This document shows, one piece after another, positions 46,251 to 58,240 of a DNA stretch of 64,000 bases (position 1 is its first letter; each line of letters begins with the position of its first letter). This stretch comes from Malachius bipustulatus. Taxonomy: Eukaryota; Arthropoda; Insecta; Coleoptera; Melyridae. The stretch lies in assembly GCA_910589415.1 (NCBI GenBank), contig OU342630.1:63856186-63920185 (forward strand), read 5' to 3'. The notes under the pieces were generated by a model. It was not told the origin of the DNA. It did no database searches and saw nothing but the letters and a program-made list of their open reading frames with translations. Both the position numbers and the translations under genes were made by a program.

Positions 46251-48251
46251 CCAAGACTTTCCTTTTTACTTACTAAAAAAATAATTCTTATTAAAAATCT
46301 GCACTTTTTTTGTTTTTTGATCCCCTGACTCTTCTGTTCAAATTTGGGGCGGGCGGGGGGCTTCCTTACCGGCCACTCGGTGAATTCTGAAAACCTTCTA
46401 TCATTGTTGTTAGTTTTTTTGTACTAGATAGAAGGAGTTGTGTTATTTATTACACTAAAAAGAAGTTGTAGGTAATTGTTTTTGGTAGAATCACCATACT
46501 GGGTGATTGCAAAAGTGGAAAATTAATTATTTTCGATCACGCTGTAGGTGCTTCCACTTGTCTGCGCGCTTTTAATAAGAGTTATGATGCATAGCAGTAG
46601 CTATTCATAGTTATGGCTATAATTTGTTCCGTTTTGCATTTTAATCGTACCTGTCCATTTATGTTTATATATCCTCTTGTCTCTTTCAGGAAGATGGTAC
46701 GTTATTTGTACCATATATCAATAGCAGTGTACCTATAGGCAGCGTTATGTATTCGAGACGAGAAGGTACACACGTATTATACGTGATTGGCCGTTAAAGG
46801 TATACAAATTACCGGTTGATGGCGTTGCCATAAATTGTGTAACAAATGTAGCAATAGGCTAGGTTCGAATGCTGATTATTGCTGATTAAAATTACAAAAT
46901 TGAATAACTGTCCCATTGAAATGAAGTTATACATGCCACGCAACCTACCTAGGTGATTTGTTGCACCTTGGTTTTGCTCGATAAAAGTGTCGATTTTAGA
47001 GTTATGATAAGCTGAGATAATTAATTTATTTCCACAACTTTCCATTATAATTAACCGACCACAATATCGCACCTCTTTAAATAAGTCCACCTTAGGCGCT
47101 TAAAATTAAATTTTACGTTGATCATAATTAATAATTATTGCCAATTTATTAAGCGGACACTTTAATGGAACAGGAAACATTATTGTGTATGTTTATGTAC
47201 TTATAATAACCCACACTAATGGAAAAAGTCAAGGATTTGGTGGTTTTTAGTATTTTATTTTTTATTTAAAATAAATCCATCGGAATATAATTAGTACTAT
47301 TGTAATGTGGTAGGCGGATTTACAGAGAAATTACGGTGCCCGGTACCATTTGATTTATTTAATAATGTATTCTGATATTTCTAATAACTTATTGCTAAAA
47401 AATATCCGGATTCGAAATTTAACAAACCAAGGGTGATTTCTTTGTGAATATGAGCATTAAAATGGTATAAAATTTCATGGCAAATGAGAAAATATTTATA
47501 CATACACGAGCTCTTATACATATTCTCAACTTTTTTGATCGAGGTATGTATTGTATTTTTATTTATTCAGCGATTTCTGTGGTACCTATGTAAAAAACTT
47601 TAAATAATAATTGGTACTTACTTAAAAAAAAAATATTATGTCACGGCTAGGTACAACACAAAAATAGCGTAACAAGGACAAAATTTGATCACGTATAATA
47701 TTAAATTATTATTTAAATAAATAACAAAGATATAATGTATATCATCGTATATTGTCTTTGTGAATATACATATAGGCTTACTAGCTTAAAAGTAATGTTT
47801 GTTAACTTGACTGGTACTTTTTATTTTTTGTATATTAGGGGTGTTTTTGTAGCAAGACTTTCCTGTTGTTAGAAGATCTTTTTAAGAATAAAAGTTCCCC
47901 TAAACTCAAATATCCTGACGAGCTTTTAAATGAAGCTTTTATTGAAAGAAGAATTTATTACAATTTCAATTTAGAGCAGACAAAACGGAATTAAACATGT
48001 AAAAAAATCATCACCGGAGCTGAAACTGGGTACATAACCCCTTTTTTGCCCAACAACTTCTACGTCCATGAACTTACAAGACTTTTCTTATCAGCATTGG
48101 ATTCCCTAGAGCTTTCTTACAAAAAGAGTTATACTTCTTATGAATGAATATTGGGAATGCCTCATTGTTTTTAAGTATACGTAACTGAGTTCTAAACTAC
48201 CTCAAACCACTTATTTAGCTATACAAAATCATAGATTTACTTAATCATTAG
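46251..48251. other. Intron 1 segment, nothing recognised
   Basis: AT-rich with a G-rich patch (GGGGCGGGCGGGGGGC) at about 46347. No coding region, RNA gene or repeat supported. Confidence 0.5.
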
Positions 48252-49765
48252 TACAGGGTGGGCCAATTTGGATGTTTCTATAGGAGATCTCGGTAACTAT
48301 AAGAGCTATGGAAAAATGAATGGCACATTCTCGATCGCTTTTTTTGAGAGGAACTCAATGGTGAAAACCGGAACTCGCTATCTTCTTTTGTTTTCGAGCT
48401 ATAATGAAAAATACGATTTTTCACGATATCGATAAATGTCGATATCTTTCTTGGTTTTCAAGTTAGAGAAAAGATATTTGCACATTCTTCAGACACTCTT
48501 TTGAGTAGAATGGAATGGCCCCAACGGATTTTGAATATCTTTTTTCATTTTTCGGTTATAACATAAAGTTGTATTTTTTTAAATGGAAGTCATAGTGGGC
48601 CATGAACTAATTAAATAGAGTTTTTTTTCTCTTTGCAACGATATATAACACGTGTGTTAAAAATTTATGAAAAGTTACATTTTTCAAAATAAATTGAATT
48701 TATCTAGCTACCTGAGATTTTTTATTTTTATTTTGACTAGTCACCTAAGTGGGCGTGAATGTCATTTAGAAAATTATGCGACAACGACTGTCAAAGCCAG
48801 TTTACGCAGTTTTTGAGTTAGAAAGTGCTCGTTTCACTTGCAAAATGGCAAATTTGGTTTATGAAAACTACGAAAAGTATGATATGTTAGAATGCTTTAT
48901 TCAAAGTAACAGCAATTCTGATATTGCATCCGAAACATACTTCAATCGTTATCCAGAGAGGAGACAGCCCCACACATCTATTTTTGAGAGGTTGAAGGCA
49001 AATATTATCAATCACGGGTCATTCAAGAAGCCTAGGCCGAAAAACTATCTTATTGGTGATGCCGAAGAAGCTGCCATTAATGTAATTGGAGCCGTACTTG
49101 CCAATTCTTATAAATATAAATATCAGAATTGTCACTATTTTGCATAAAGCAATCTAATATAGGTAACATATAAAAAGTTTCATTGGTCATCAACTAAATT
49201 TTACTTTTTTCAAAGCGAAACAGTCACTTTCTAACTCAAAAATGTAAGAGAACTGGGCTTTGACAGGCGTCTGTCAAAGTCAAAATAAAAATAAAAAATC
49301 TCAGGCACCAAGATAAATTCAATTTATTTTGAAAAATGTAACTTTTCATAAATTTTTAACACACATGTTATATATCGTTGCAAAGAGAAAAAAAAACTCT
49401 ATTTAATTAGTTCATGGCCCACTATGACTTCCATTTAAAAAAATACAACTTTATGTTATAACCGAAAAATGAAGAAAGATATTCAAAATCCGTTGAGGCC
49501 ATTCCATTCTACTCAAAAGAGTGTCTGAAGAATGTGCAAATATCTTTTCTCTAACTTGAAAACCAAGAAAGATATCGACATTTATCGATATCGTGAAAAA
49601 TCGTATTTTTCATTATAGCTCGAAAACAAAAGAAGATAGCGAGTTCCGGTTTTCACCATTGAGTTCCTCTCAAAAAAAGCGATCGAGAATGCGCCATTCA
49701 TTTTTCCATAGCTCTTATAGTTACCGAGATCTCCTATAGAAACATCCAAATTGGCCCACCCTGTA
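48252..49765. mobile_element. 1.5-kb palindromic element carrying a helix-turn-helix ORF
   Basis: TACAGGGTGGGCCAATTTGG (48252) has its reverse complement ending at 49765. The arms of about 550-590 bp (48252 to about 48842 and about 49207 to 49765) are nearly identical inverses. The 365-bp single-copy centre holds most of an ORF with a DUF4817-like domain. A TA is present at each end. It is the only element of this end type in the window that keeps coding sequence. Confidence 0.85.
48776..49147 (+). pseudogene. N-terminal HTH (DUF4817-like) part of a transposon protein
   Basis: The open frame has 123 codons; the natural start is probably the ATG at 48845 (MANLVYENYEKYDMLECFIQ), because the first 23 codons lie in the inverted arm. 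Then come SNSDIASETYFNRYPERRQP and HTSIFERLKANIINHGSFKK PRPK, the pattern of the insect DUF4817 helix-turn-helix domain (tyrosine-rich start, FNRYPERRxPxxxxFxRL, GSF). In intact insect elements this domain precedes a DDE_3 (IS630/Tc1-like) catalytic domain. Here the frame ends soon after GAVLANS, where the right arm begins, so the catalytic part is gone. A DNA-binding-only product is conceivable. Confidence 0.7.
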
Positions 49766-49902
49766 CATTATTTCCAGAGGCGACAAAAATATCGAAAAAA
49801 TGAACTTATATTTGTTTAAGTCACTACATTCATAAAACCGCAGTTAGGCTAAGTAATACTTCCAACTTTTGTACGGTATGTATAGTTATACGTGTGTCTG
49901 AT

Positions 49903-49960
49903 TGATATGACATGCTGATGAGTCCATAATAAGGACGAAACGGTACCGTCTATATCTTCA
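49903..49960 (+). ncRNA. Hammerhead ribozyme 3
   Basis: CTGATGA (49915-49921), stem II GTCC/GGAC with loop ATAATAA, GAAA (49937-49940), palindromic stem III CGGTACCG (49941-49948), and the cleavage triplet GTC ending at 49950. Stem I pairs GACATG with TATATC with one C-A mismatch and one G-T pair, so it is weaker than in the other two. It lies 138 bp beyond the right end of the palindromic element at 48252-49765. Confidence 0.75.
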
Positions 49961-50571
49961 GTCGTCACATACTGTTCGAAAGATTTCTAATTTTTTCTGC
50001 AAAAAAATATAAGTAGCGGCAAGTTAAATTAGAATCTAAATCCCAATTAATCTCAAATTTAATGTAATCGAAGTGGTTCAAGAATACATAAAATATAACA
50101 ATTTAAAATTAAAATATTGAAAAGTACCCAAGTTTGCGCCGAAATGGGAAAAAAAGTTGAGTATCATTTTTTCTAAGCTCGTCAGGACATTTTTTATGTT
50201 TATGGGAACTTCTTCTATATTAACTGGTAAAGTCCTGCTAAAAAAACCTGTATACTTTCTAACAATATCAAACGGATCCCGCAAAATCCTCATGGGAATT
50301 GACTCCCGATAAAATTTATTGTAATTTTGGGGATCGAAGGATTCGATGAGTAGATCAGAAGTCTCCGTGGAGAAAAACCCCCAAAATTGTCTGCCTCGAG
50401 ATATTCACCTCTGAAGATGGATTTTTTCTATCATGACAGTCACGCATATATTTTCAACCTCGTTTTAAACTATTATTGGCTGCTTTAAAGTGAAATGTTA
50501 AATTAATAATTTGTTAAGATTAAGATTGAAAAGTTGCTTCTATTGTTGTAGTTTTATTTTATTATGTCTGG
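49961..50571. other. Intron 1 segment, nothing recognised
   Basis: AT-rich, with no supported gene or repeat. Confidence 0.5.
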
Positions 50572-51035
50572 TGATAGTTCAGTCAAAGTAGGATTTAATT
50601 GTGCAATTCATGCGGAAAAAAAATTTTGTGTGGGGGTTGGGTGGAACAATCTTTGGATTGCGATTGAAAAAAAGGAGTTATACCGAAAATACCAATTTTT
50701 CATCCCCCTTGTTCTTAATTAATCACCTGTAGGTCATTAAATATTGCAAATACGAAAAAATGTTACATATGAAAATTTGTGGAGAATGTTTTTCTGAATA
50801 AAGTAAGTAATGACACTTTTTTCGGTAAAATGCGAATTAACGTCGTAAAGTGCAAAAAAACCAGTCATCCCTTAAAACCAATATGGCGGCTTATTCACAA
50901 GGGGTAGGAGGTCGCATTTTTGGATTTAGACTCTCCTCTTCGTTGACCACCCAACCCCTACACAAAATATTATTTTTTCCCGCATGAATTGCATAATTCG
51001 ATGCCTTTTTCGTCTAATTTTACTGGACTGAGTCA
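50572..51035. mobile_element. Diverged palindromic element
   Basis: TGTGCAATTCATGCGGAAAA, then TTTTGTGTGGGGGTTGGGTGG, at the left matches in reverse ATGCAATTCATGCGGGAAAA and TTTTGTGTAGGGGTTGGGTGG at the right. The outer parts (CAGTCAAAGTAGGATTTAAT and CAGTCCAGTAAAATTAGACG) also correspond. No clear target duplication. Confidence 0.6.
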
Positions 51036-51765
51036 TTTTCCATAACATCGGGAAACATGATGAGTTTTCAATTTGCAGAGTAATTTTTGTAATAAACTTA
51101 TTGGCTGTGACTTTAAATTTTGATTTTTTTTTAATTTTTGAGGTTTTTGTTTGTTGTAATTTTTATTGTTACCTAGTCAAGCAATTAAGAAAATGATAAC
51201 ACAAAATCTCCAAAATGCCTCAACAGACCTAAAATTTAATTTCTTCAACAGAAGCAGCTTTAACAAATTATCCATCTATGATGTTTCTTTTAAAACAATT
51301 AGAGAGTGGGCTCATTTATTAAATAAATGCGTAACTGTGATGAAGAAAAAATCCATCTTGCAGAGGTGTAATACGATTAAAAGTGTTTTAGACGGATATG
51401 ATGTTTTCAAGTCCCTTAAGTTCATAAAAGTGGTTTTTATAAAATGTTGGTCTGTTCAGATCACTGGACCGCGAGCGAACGTCTAAAATCATGACAGCTC
51501 GGAGCAGGAATGAACATTTTTTCGTTAAGTGATATTGTGGGCCGATGGCCACCAAAAATCATCAAAAACAACACTTTTACATAAAATAGCAAACGACTGT
51601 AACGATTTTGATACAAAAATCCTCGCAAAATCAGATTTATTTTAAAATTCAAAAAACAAGTTCTCTCGCGGGTATTATTGTATGATGACTTATGGGGGGC
51701 CTTCCGCGGAAGATTTGGCTCATATATTTTGTTCCATTTATGAACTTTTGGAAAAGCTAACAGCT
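51036..51765. other. Intron 1 segment with an unassigned open frame
   Basis: A 106-codon open frame at 51166-51486 (+) starts at a TTG and has no recognised domain. The composition is not clearly coding. No RNA gene or element boundary. Confidence 0.4.
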
Positions 51766-51935
51766 TGATTGATTGCGGTAGGTAAACCCGATGGACTAAT
51801 AATTCGAGGGTCTCGGGTTCGAAGCCGGGCTTGTTTACATATTCTAAAGATCCATTGATATAGGAAATACGAGTAAATTATGAATTATTTAGAAATATAA
51901 ATAGAGTCTGAACCTAATTAATAAACAACAAACAA
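51766..51935 (+). mobile_element. tRNA-derived SINE candidate
   Basis: A strong B box, CTCGGGTTCGAAGCCGGGC (about 51812-51830), follows an A-box-like TTGCGGTAGGTAAACCC (about 51774-51790). The T stem has a mismatch, so it is not a working tRNA. The tail is AT-rich and ends in AATAAACAACAAAC. No target duplication was identified. Confidence 0.4.
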
Positions 51936-52150
51936 CGCAGTAATAAAGCAGGCATCTTACAATTCTTATAAAGTTTCTTGTGTTTGCGTAATTTTTGTTT
52001 TAAAAATAAATTAAAAATATTAATGTAAAAGAAAGTCTGTGAAAAAATCTTGATAGTTTTATCAAGAAGGCGCTCATCTCTTCGGTCTCTTTAGAATAAA
52101 AAACTTGTAAATATTTATTAAATTAAAAATGAATTTTGATCAAATTAACA

Positions 52151-52178
52151 ATATATATATATCTCTCTCTCTCTCTCT
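52151..52178. repeat. Compound microsatellite (AT)n(CT)n
   Basis: Six AT units followed by about eight CT units, 50 bp upstream of exon 2. The CT part adds pyrimidines near the acceptor, and its length could affect splicing. Confidence 0.8.
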
Positions 52179-52226
52179 GTTTTCGTTATTATGAGAGTAA
52201 TTAATAATCATTTGTCTTTGTTTCAG

Positions 52227-52298
52227 AACATTTAATTTTGGAGACTGACCCAGAGAAAGGAAAGGCGGCGTTCGCGTTCGATAATCCTGGTTTTAAAG
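52227..52298 (+). CDS. PDZ gene exon 2: juxtamembrane linker
   Basis: A 72-nt exon between TTTGTTTCAG and GTAAGTTG, phase 1 on both sides. It encodes EHLILETDPEKGKAAFAFDN PGFK (residues 64-87). The FDNPGF motif lies just inside the membrane, resembling NPxF/NPGF-type juxtamembrane signals. Because both phases are equal, the exon could be skipped without shifting the frame. Confidence 0.85.
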
Positions 52299-53267
52299 GT
52301 AAGTTGAAATATAATGAAAATAAACGAGGAACGGGTTATCCAAGTTAAAGGATACAAATTTGCATTAAAAATCCATTATGCGCAACCGTAACTAAATAGC
52401 CAAGCGGTGAACACCTCAAACGTTCAGATGGTCTTTTACCTTCAGTCAAGGCCGAACCGAAAGAATTCGTTCTTTAATTTTGAATTATGAATACTCTCGA
52501 ACTGAGATTTCAATTTTCAAGCGGACGTTTCGGGGGGCCTTTTATTTATAAAACGAATGTACAAAAACTTGTTTGGGGAATAGCAAAATATGCTGTTTTT
52601 TTTTTCAAGTTTTGGTCATATCTATTAATCTATCTAAACTCTATAGAGGGCGAAATTGTCATTGAAAATTGAATGAGTTATTTTTTTTTGCCGAAATTTT
52701 AATGAATACCTCATGTCGTTATTCTTCATTGAGCAATAATTTAAGCAATGCCACCTTTCCTACCTTTCTTTACCTTGTGATGCAGTTTTGTTTAATTTAT
52801 TATTTCAACCAAAAGTCAACACACACTAATAAGATAATATGTAATTGTTTAAATAATGTCTTTGGAACCACATAAATTAAGTTTACATTGTAAAAAAATT
52901 AGGGAGTAAAACGCAACTTTATAAAAAAGATCTCATTATCTGCAATAACATTTATTCTGAACAATTTTTCGTACCATCTTTCCTACAGGTTCCTTTAGTA
53001 AGGTCCTACCTAACTGGAACTAGAACTACATGCAGTATAAATGTTTTCAAAGCTTCAAAGACCCTCGAATTCGTTTAATTGGGGATTTTTTTCTTATTTG
53101 GAACAGTACGAGTATACCAAATTCACTCCCAAAGGGCGTTTAAATGAACCGTAATATGTGAGAGGTGTTGAGCAGAGCAGCACATTATGACATTTTATTT
53201 AATTTAATCTCGTTAAAATCATTAATTAGGTATTGATGATGTTTCAGGCTTTTAATTTTTTTCAGGA
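52299..53267. other. Intron 2, first part
   Basis: Donor GTAAGTTG. No gene or clear repeat; AT-rich. Confidence 0.5.
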
Positions 53268-53890
53268 GGTGATTGCTTCACTCATTCTAAGGAAAGTGTG
53301 TCTGGGAATGCACCGTTTTTGAGTGTCAAAAACATTATTTTTTCAATTTTTTGAAGATATCTCTTGAGAACCGTTTGAGATACAGAACTTAGCTTTTGAA
53401 CATATCTTATATATTAGCTACCTACTTTTTTAATGCTAACAATTTTTTTCCAAATGCCCAGTGATGTAAATTTCAGGGTTGCGTGGAATTTTTTGGCCCT
53501 TAATATCTTCGACACTGGGCAAATTTATATTTTAAAAGCGCCCTTTGAACGGCCAATATTTTCTACGCGAAAAAGGTACTCTTGGTCATAATTATTATTG
53601 CTAACGTGAAGCGTTTTCGAGAAAAACGGCCATTTACGATGAAAAACTCGCTTTGGACGTTTTAAACCGATACAAAACATGTAGGTCGGAAAATGAAGGG
53701 CAAAAAACTTCTCTCCTTCCTAAAATCTTCGGCAATAGCACATGAAAAAAAAATGAATTGGCATTAAAAAAGAGGTATCTTCAAAAAACTGGAGAATTTT
53801 TTTTTTGACACCCTGCAAAACTGATGCATTTGCGGACCCACGTTAATAGGAACTTTTTTTCTTAGAATGAGCCAAGGAATCACGACCCTC
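53268..53890. mobile_element. Diverged palindromic element in intron 2
   Basis: CTCATTCTAAGGAAA near the left end pairs with TTTTCTTAGAATGAG near 53862-53880. Further in, TTTTTTGAAGATATCTC pairs with GAGGTATCTTCAAAAAA, and CTTTTTTAATGCT with GCATTAAAAAAG. The arms are well diverged, so this is an old copy. Confidence 0.5.
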
Positions 53891-54886
53891 TAAAAATTTT
53901 CGCACTTCTTTAGGATCAATATACAGGATGGCCCTTTGGCAACGAAGCAGGAGTCTTATGAGGCACATAGCCAATAAGAAACGTCTGGAAACAGTCAATT
54001 TTTTCAGAGGATGACATTATAGAAGAGGTTCTTGTTACTCTTATTATAATAATTGTAGGAAGGTCTCTTGTAAGAATCTCCCTAACCGGATTTTAACAAT
54101 CCCCATCACATAATAATGATAATTATTCATTTGCCAGTATCATAATAATTATTCAAAAACCAAGACTCTGATTCTGGAAAGAAAAAAATTTGAATTTGTG
54201 TGTTTGCAAGAGTGTTTCCTACATGTTACATGCAATTCCACTTCAGTTGACTTCTTCATTAAACTGCATGGCAATGGAACCGTTCGTATACTTGGGAATC
54301 GTGTCCTAGTTCCTAGTATTATAGAGGTTTGTCGATTACATACAAACATGTCTTTTCCATTACATCCACAATTTTTTTATCTGTCTGGTAAGATGCTAAC
54401 GATCTCTTTGATTGAAATTTTAGGAGGTAATCGTTATCTTATATCAATATGTCAATCTTTAGAACCAATATCCCTGCAATTTTCACTTTTTCGAAAAATT
54501 ATCATGGTTAATAAGCAAAAAAATCTTCGCACGGATCAATCGCTAATGAGTGTTCTTTTTTTCTTCGAATTGGAACAATTTTGAATATTTCCACCCATGT
54601 ATTTAGTAGGATCTTTAGAAAGCCTAAAAATAGGAGCAACCCCTTAAATTCCTACCCCCGCCATTGGGACTGGGTAACTTATAATAAAAACACAATTTGT
54701 TTTTCATAAATGCATATAGCTTGGGATAATAATATGTCAATTCTACCTCTCCTGGTAATTTTGCTTTAAAGATTTTTTATCTTGTCCACGTTCTCCGTGT
54801 TTAAAAATGTCAATCTTGACAAAAATTCAAATGGTCGCCATTTTGGTTGTTTGCGAAATTGAAAGGACACTCTTGTAGAAAGCGGA
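53891..54886. other. Intron 2, middle part
   Basis: No gene. ACAGGATGGCCCTTTGGC at about 53931 resembles the end of a CAGGGTG-type element, but no partner end was found. A 128-codon open frame at 54198-54584 has no recognisable domain. Confidence 0.4.
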
Positions 54887-56180
54887 CTCCAGTCAAGTTA
54901 GCCACGCTTCGGCCAGCCACGCTTTCCAGCAATTTTTTTTTCGTTATTGATGGCTTGAATGGAAAATATTTTTTTTGTTGATAATAGTAAATATTATTAT
55001 AACATAACCTTTTGGACCTTTTTCAGCAAATTTTCAGTAAAAAAATTGTTTTGTTCAGTTTAAGTCCATGACCGAAAGCGTGGCTGGTCATTATTATAAA
55101 ATTTTGGAGTTCTTTCAGCGAAATTTCTGCCATAATTTTTTTTCAGTTTCTAAGTACCTACGTGGACGAAAGCGTGGCTGGCCATTATTTTGAATTTTTG
55201 GACTTTTTTGAGCAAAATTACAGTAAAAATGATTTTTTTCAGATTCTTAAGTCCGTGGCCGAAAGCGTGGCTGGTCATTATTATGAATTTTTGGACTTTT
55301 TTGAGCAAAATTACAGCAAAAATGAATTTTTTCAGATTCTTAAGTCCGTGGCTGATCATTATGAAATTTCGGGTTTTTTCAAGCAAAATTTCAGCAAAAA
55401 AGGTTTTTTCAGTTTATTAAGTAGCGGCCGAAAGCGAGGTTAGCCATTATTTTAAAATTTTGGCCTTCTTTGAGCAAGATTTCTACCAGAATTTTTTTAA
55501 GTTTCATAGGTCCATTGCCGAAAGCGTGGCGCTGGTCATTATTATGAAATTTTGGACTTTTCGAACAAAAATACAGCAAAAATTTAATTTTTCAGTGGCC
55601 GAAAGCGAGGTTGGCCATTATTTTAAAATTTTGGGCCCCTCCAGCAAGATTTCTGTCAGAATTTTTTTCAGATTCTTATGTCCGTGGCCGAAAGCGCGGC
55701 TGGTCAATATTACGAATTTTCTTAATTTTTTTGAGCAAAATTACAGCATTTTATTTTTTTTTTAGTTTCTTAAGTCGTGAACGAAAGCGTGGCTGGCCGT
55801 TATTGTAAAATGTCGTACTTACTTTTTTCAACAAAATGTCAGCTTGAATGATTTTTTTAGATTATTAAGTCCATGGCTTGAATTTTTTGAGCCAAATTCA
55901 GGAAAAAGGATTTTATCAGTTTGTGGCCGAAAGCAATTATTATAAAATTTCGAACTTCTTCGAGCAGAATTTCAGCAAAAATGATTTTTCGAAAGTGGAA
56001 GAAAGCGTGGCTGGCTGTGGGGCGTTTCAAATACGATTTTTTGCCAGTTTACGATAAGTTTATAGCAAACCAAATTTTTTTTTAAACCGCAAATAAAGAA
56101 AAAAAAAGCTGAAAATCATTCGAAGTCCCTCTCCCTGGCCAAAAGTGCGGTTGACCGAAGCGTGGCTAACTTGACTTGGG
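54887..56180. mobile_element. Foldback-ended array of a 90-bp repeat in intron 2
   Basis: The ends are inverse copies: CCAGTCAAGTTAGCCACGCT at the left and, in reverse, CCAAGTCAAGTTAGCCACGC at the right. Between them about 11 direct copies of a unit with GCCGAAAGCGTGGCTGGTCA, TTTTTGGACTTTTTTGAGCA and AAATTACAGCAAAAATGA follow each other, mostly 89-94 bp apart, with some shortened units. Open frames with DFFEQNYSKN-like repeats are made by the array and are not genes. Confidence 0.8.
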
Positions 56181-56676
56181 TAGATAGCGGTGACTTTAGA
56201 AAGTTTTTTCAACAAATTCAAATAAATAATATTCCATAAGTTCTATACGAGAATTCAGAATTTCGCGTACTAATCTTGATTCTTGACATTGGTTTTTTTT
56301 AAACAAAAAATTTTCAAAATTGGTGAGAATATGCATAATATATCCATATCATCAAAAAAAGTATTTTTGATAACTGAGAATTTTTCTATTTGCTAGAAAC
56401 TTTTAAACAGACAGCTCTTGATTTTATATTGTTCTAAACCAAATTTCCTCTATCTATGCAAAAACATGCTAATGAACTTCAAAAATATGTACGAGCCAAT
56501 TTTTTCCCAGTTTTAAAACAATTTCTTTTCCAGATTCCCAAACATAATATGGGTGATAAATATTTGATTATATAACATATAAATTATAAAGAAATAGAAA
56601 AGATAGATCAATTTTTCATAAATTTTGTTTAATGAATGATCAAAATTAAAAATTCCTAATTTCTATTTTTTTTTAG

Positions 56677-56825
56677 ATGCCGGCTATACTCCAGCTTCTA
56701 AAACATCGGATAAAAACAATAAACTGGACTCGAGCAAAAGCAATAAGTGGAGCCAGTGGTCGGCTTTATCAGCTTTGACGACAAAGAGTGAAAAACGAAA
56801 AACTTTGGACGATTCTACAATAGAT
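56677..56825 (+). CDS. PDZ gene exon 3: charged linker
   Basis: A 149-nt exon between TTTTTTTTTAG and GTAAGTTG, phase 1 to phase 0. It encodes residues 88-137: DAGYTPASKTSDKNNKLDSS, then KWSQWSALSALTTK and SEKRKTLDDSTID. It is a serine-, lysine- and aspartate-rich linker between the membrane and the PDZ domain, with several possible phosphorylation sites. Together with exon 2 it gives DNPGFKDAGY, a short tyrosine-containing motif. Confidence 0.85.
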
Positions 56826-57050
56826 GTAAGTTGATATTTTCGAAAATAACTTTCAACTCCACCTATTGCACTTTATCCCCAAGAGGGTGGGGTCTACCTT
56901 ACAGGATTTTTTTAATTCAGTTTTTATAGTGTAGGTACCTATGTACTTACCTTGTTCAGGTTATTATCATTAATAACACTATTATAATAAAACATAAAAA
57001 TCAGTAATAATTGTGTAATTATTGTATTAATTATTTGGTATAATTCACAG

Positions 57051-57195
57051 GGAAATGTGGTGAAAGTCGTTGCACTCCGAAGTCAGGACTTCACTGGTTT
57101 GGGCTTCAATATTTGCGGAAACATGAAAGAAGGAATTTACATCAAGGACGTACTCCATCATGGACCCGCTTTTGAGTCTGGAAAACTAAATCCAG
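57051..57195 (+). CDS. PDZ gene exon 4: first half of the PDZ domain
   Basis: A 145-nt exon between AATTCACAG and GTATTTTT, phase 0 to phase 1. It encodes residues 138-185. GLGF (153-156) is the canonical carboxylate-binding loop. NVVKVVALRSQDFTGLGFNI gives strands A and B, and EGIYIKDVLHHGPAFESGKL gives strand C, the GPA turn and helix A. PDZ domains bind C-terminal tails of membrane proteins or internal hairpins. Confidence 0.9.
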
Positions 57196-57543
57196 GTATT
57201 TTTGAGAAATAGAAACATGTCATTATTTGTAATCAGAAAATGAATTCACAGTGTCCCAAAATTGAAGGTTAATCGAAACTTCTTTTTGTTTAAACATAAA
57301 GGGCGAAACGTTAAACTGAGAAAAGTACATATGTGTTTTCATTCGGAAATTAGCTCATCCCACATAAATAAACAAATTGGAGATGATAATTGATTAGATA
57401 TGAAGCTGAAAATGGTAATTAACCGTTTAATTTTGATTTTTTAATCCAGGTTCAAACTTTAATTCCGAAAATTCTCCTGATTTGCAACTTACGGTTCAGG
57501 GGAATCCCCTAAAGAATTATTTTCATAATATCTGAATGTTTGA
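57196..57543. other. Intron 4, first part
   Basis: The donor GTATTTTT is weaker than the consensus. No element or gene. Confidence 0.5.
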
Positions 57544-58240
57544 TAGTCCGGCCAATCTAAACATTCAAAGATACCTTCATACATTTACAACAAGCTGAAA
57601 ATGAGTAAGATTGTTCAAAACATAATAAAACATAAATATCAAAAGTTCCCCATCGTTCCCGTATGTGGAAAAAAACTTACTAAAAGTCGAAGGTCAAAAA
57701 AATGGGCTTTTCGCGATTTTCAGCAAAACGGTAAGTTTTATCATAAAATTACCTCAAACAAAAATAATTGTAGATTATAAAATTATCTATAAAAAATGTA
57801 TTAATAATTTTTTTCCTAAGAGCCACTGTTTCTGAGATATAGCGGTTCAAAAAGTTGTAGAAGCTATAATCGTCATCATACACACGTCCTTTCCAGTTTC
57901 CACGCCACCTATGAGGTGACTTGGCGCGTTTTTTTAACGTGGTTTCCCTAGCTATATCTCAGAAACGGTGGCTCTTAGGAAAAAAATTATTAATACATTT
58001 TTTATAGATAATTTTATGACCTACAATTTTTGTCTGAGGTAATTTTATGATAAAACTTACCGTTTTGCTGAAAATCGCAAAAAAAAACCTTTGGTAAATT
58101 TTTTTTCCACGAACTGGAACGATAGGGAACTTTTAATTTTTATTTTTAATTATGTTTTGAACAATTTTACTCATTTTTAGATTTTTTTTTTTAATTTATG
58201 TATTTTCACTCTTATTTTTTGGTCTAATTTGACCGGACTA
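57544..58240. mobile_element. Palindromic foldback element with TAGTCCGG ends in intron 4
   Basis: TAGTCCGG (57544) and CCGGACTA (to 58240) bound nearly identical inverted arms, for example AGCAAAACGGTAAGTTTTAT and ATAAAACTTACCGTTTTGCT. The single-copy centre is about 60 bp and contains CCACGCCACCTATGAGGTGA. If the outer TA is the target duplication, the end is GTCCGG, close to GTCCAG of the 35389 family. Confidence 0.8.

Noticed and set aside
51166..51486. 106-codon open frame in intron 1
   Set aside because: It starts at TTG, has no recognised domain or partner exon, and its composition resembles the AT-rich background.
55150..55808. Open frames on both strands with ESVAGHYYEFLDFFEQNYSK-like repeats
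   Set aside because: They arise from the 90-bp array, whose units vary in length and frame. No start context or splice sites.
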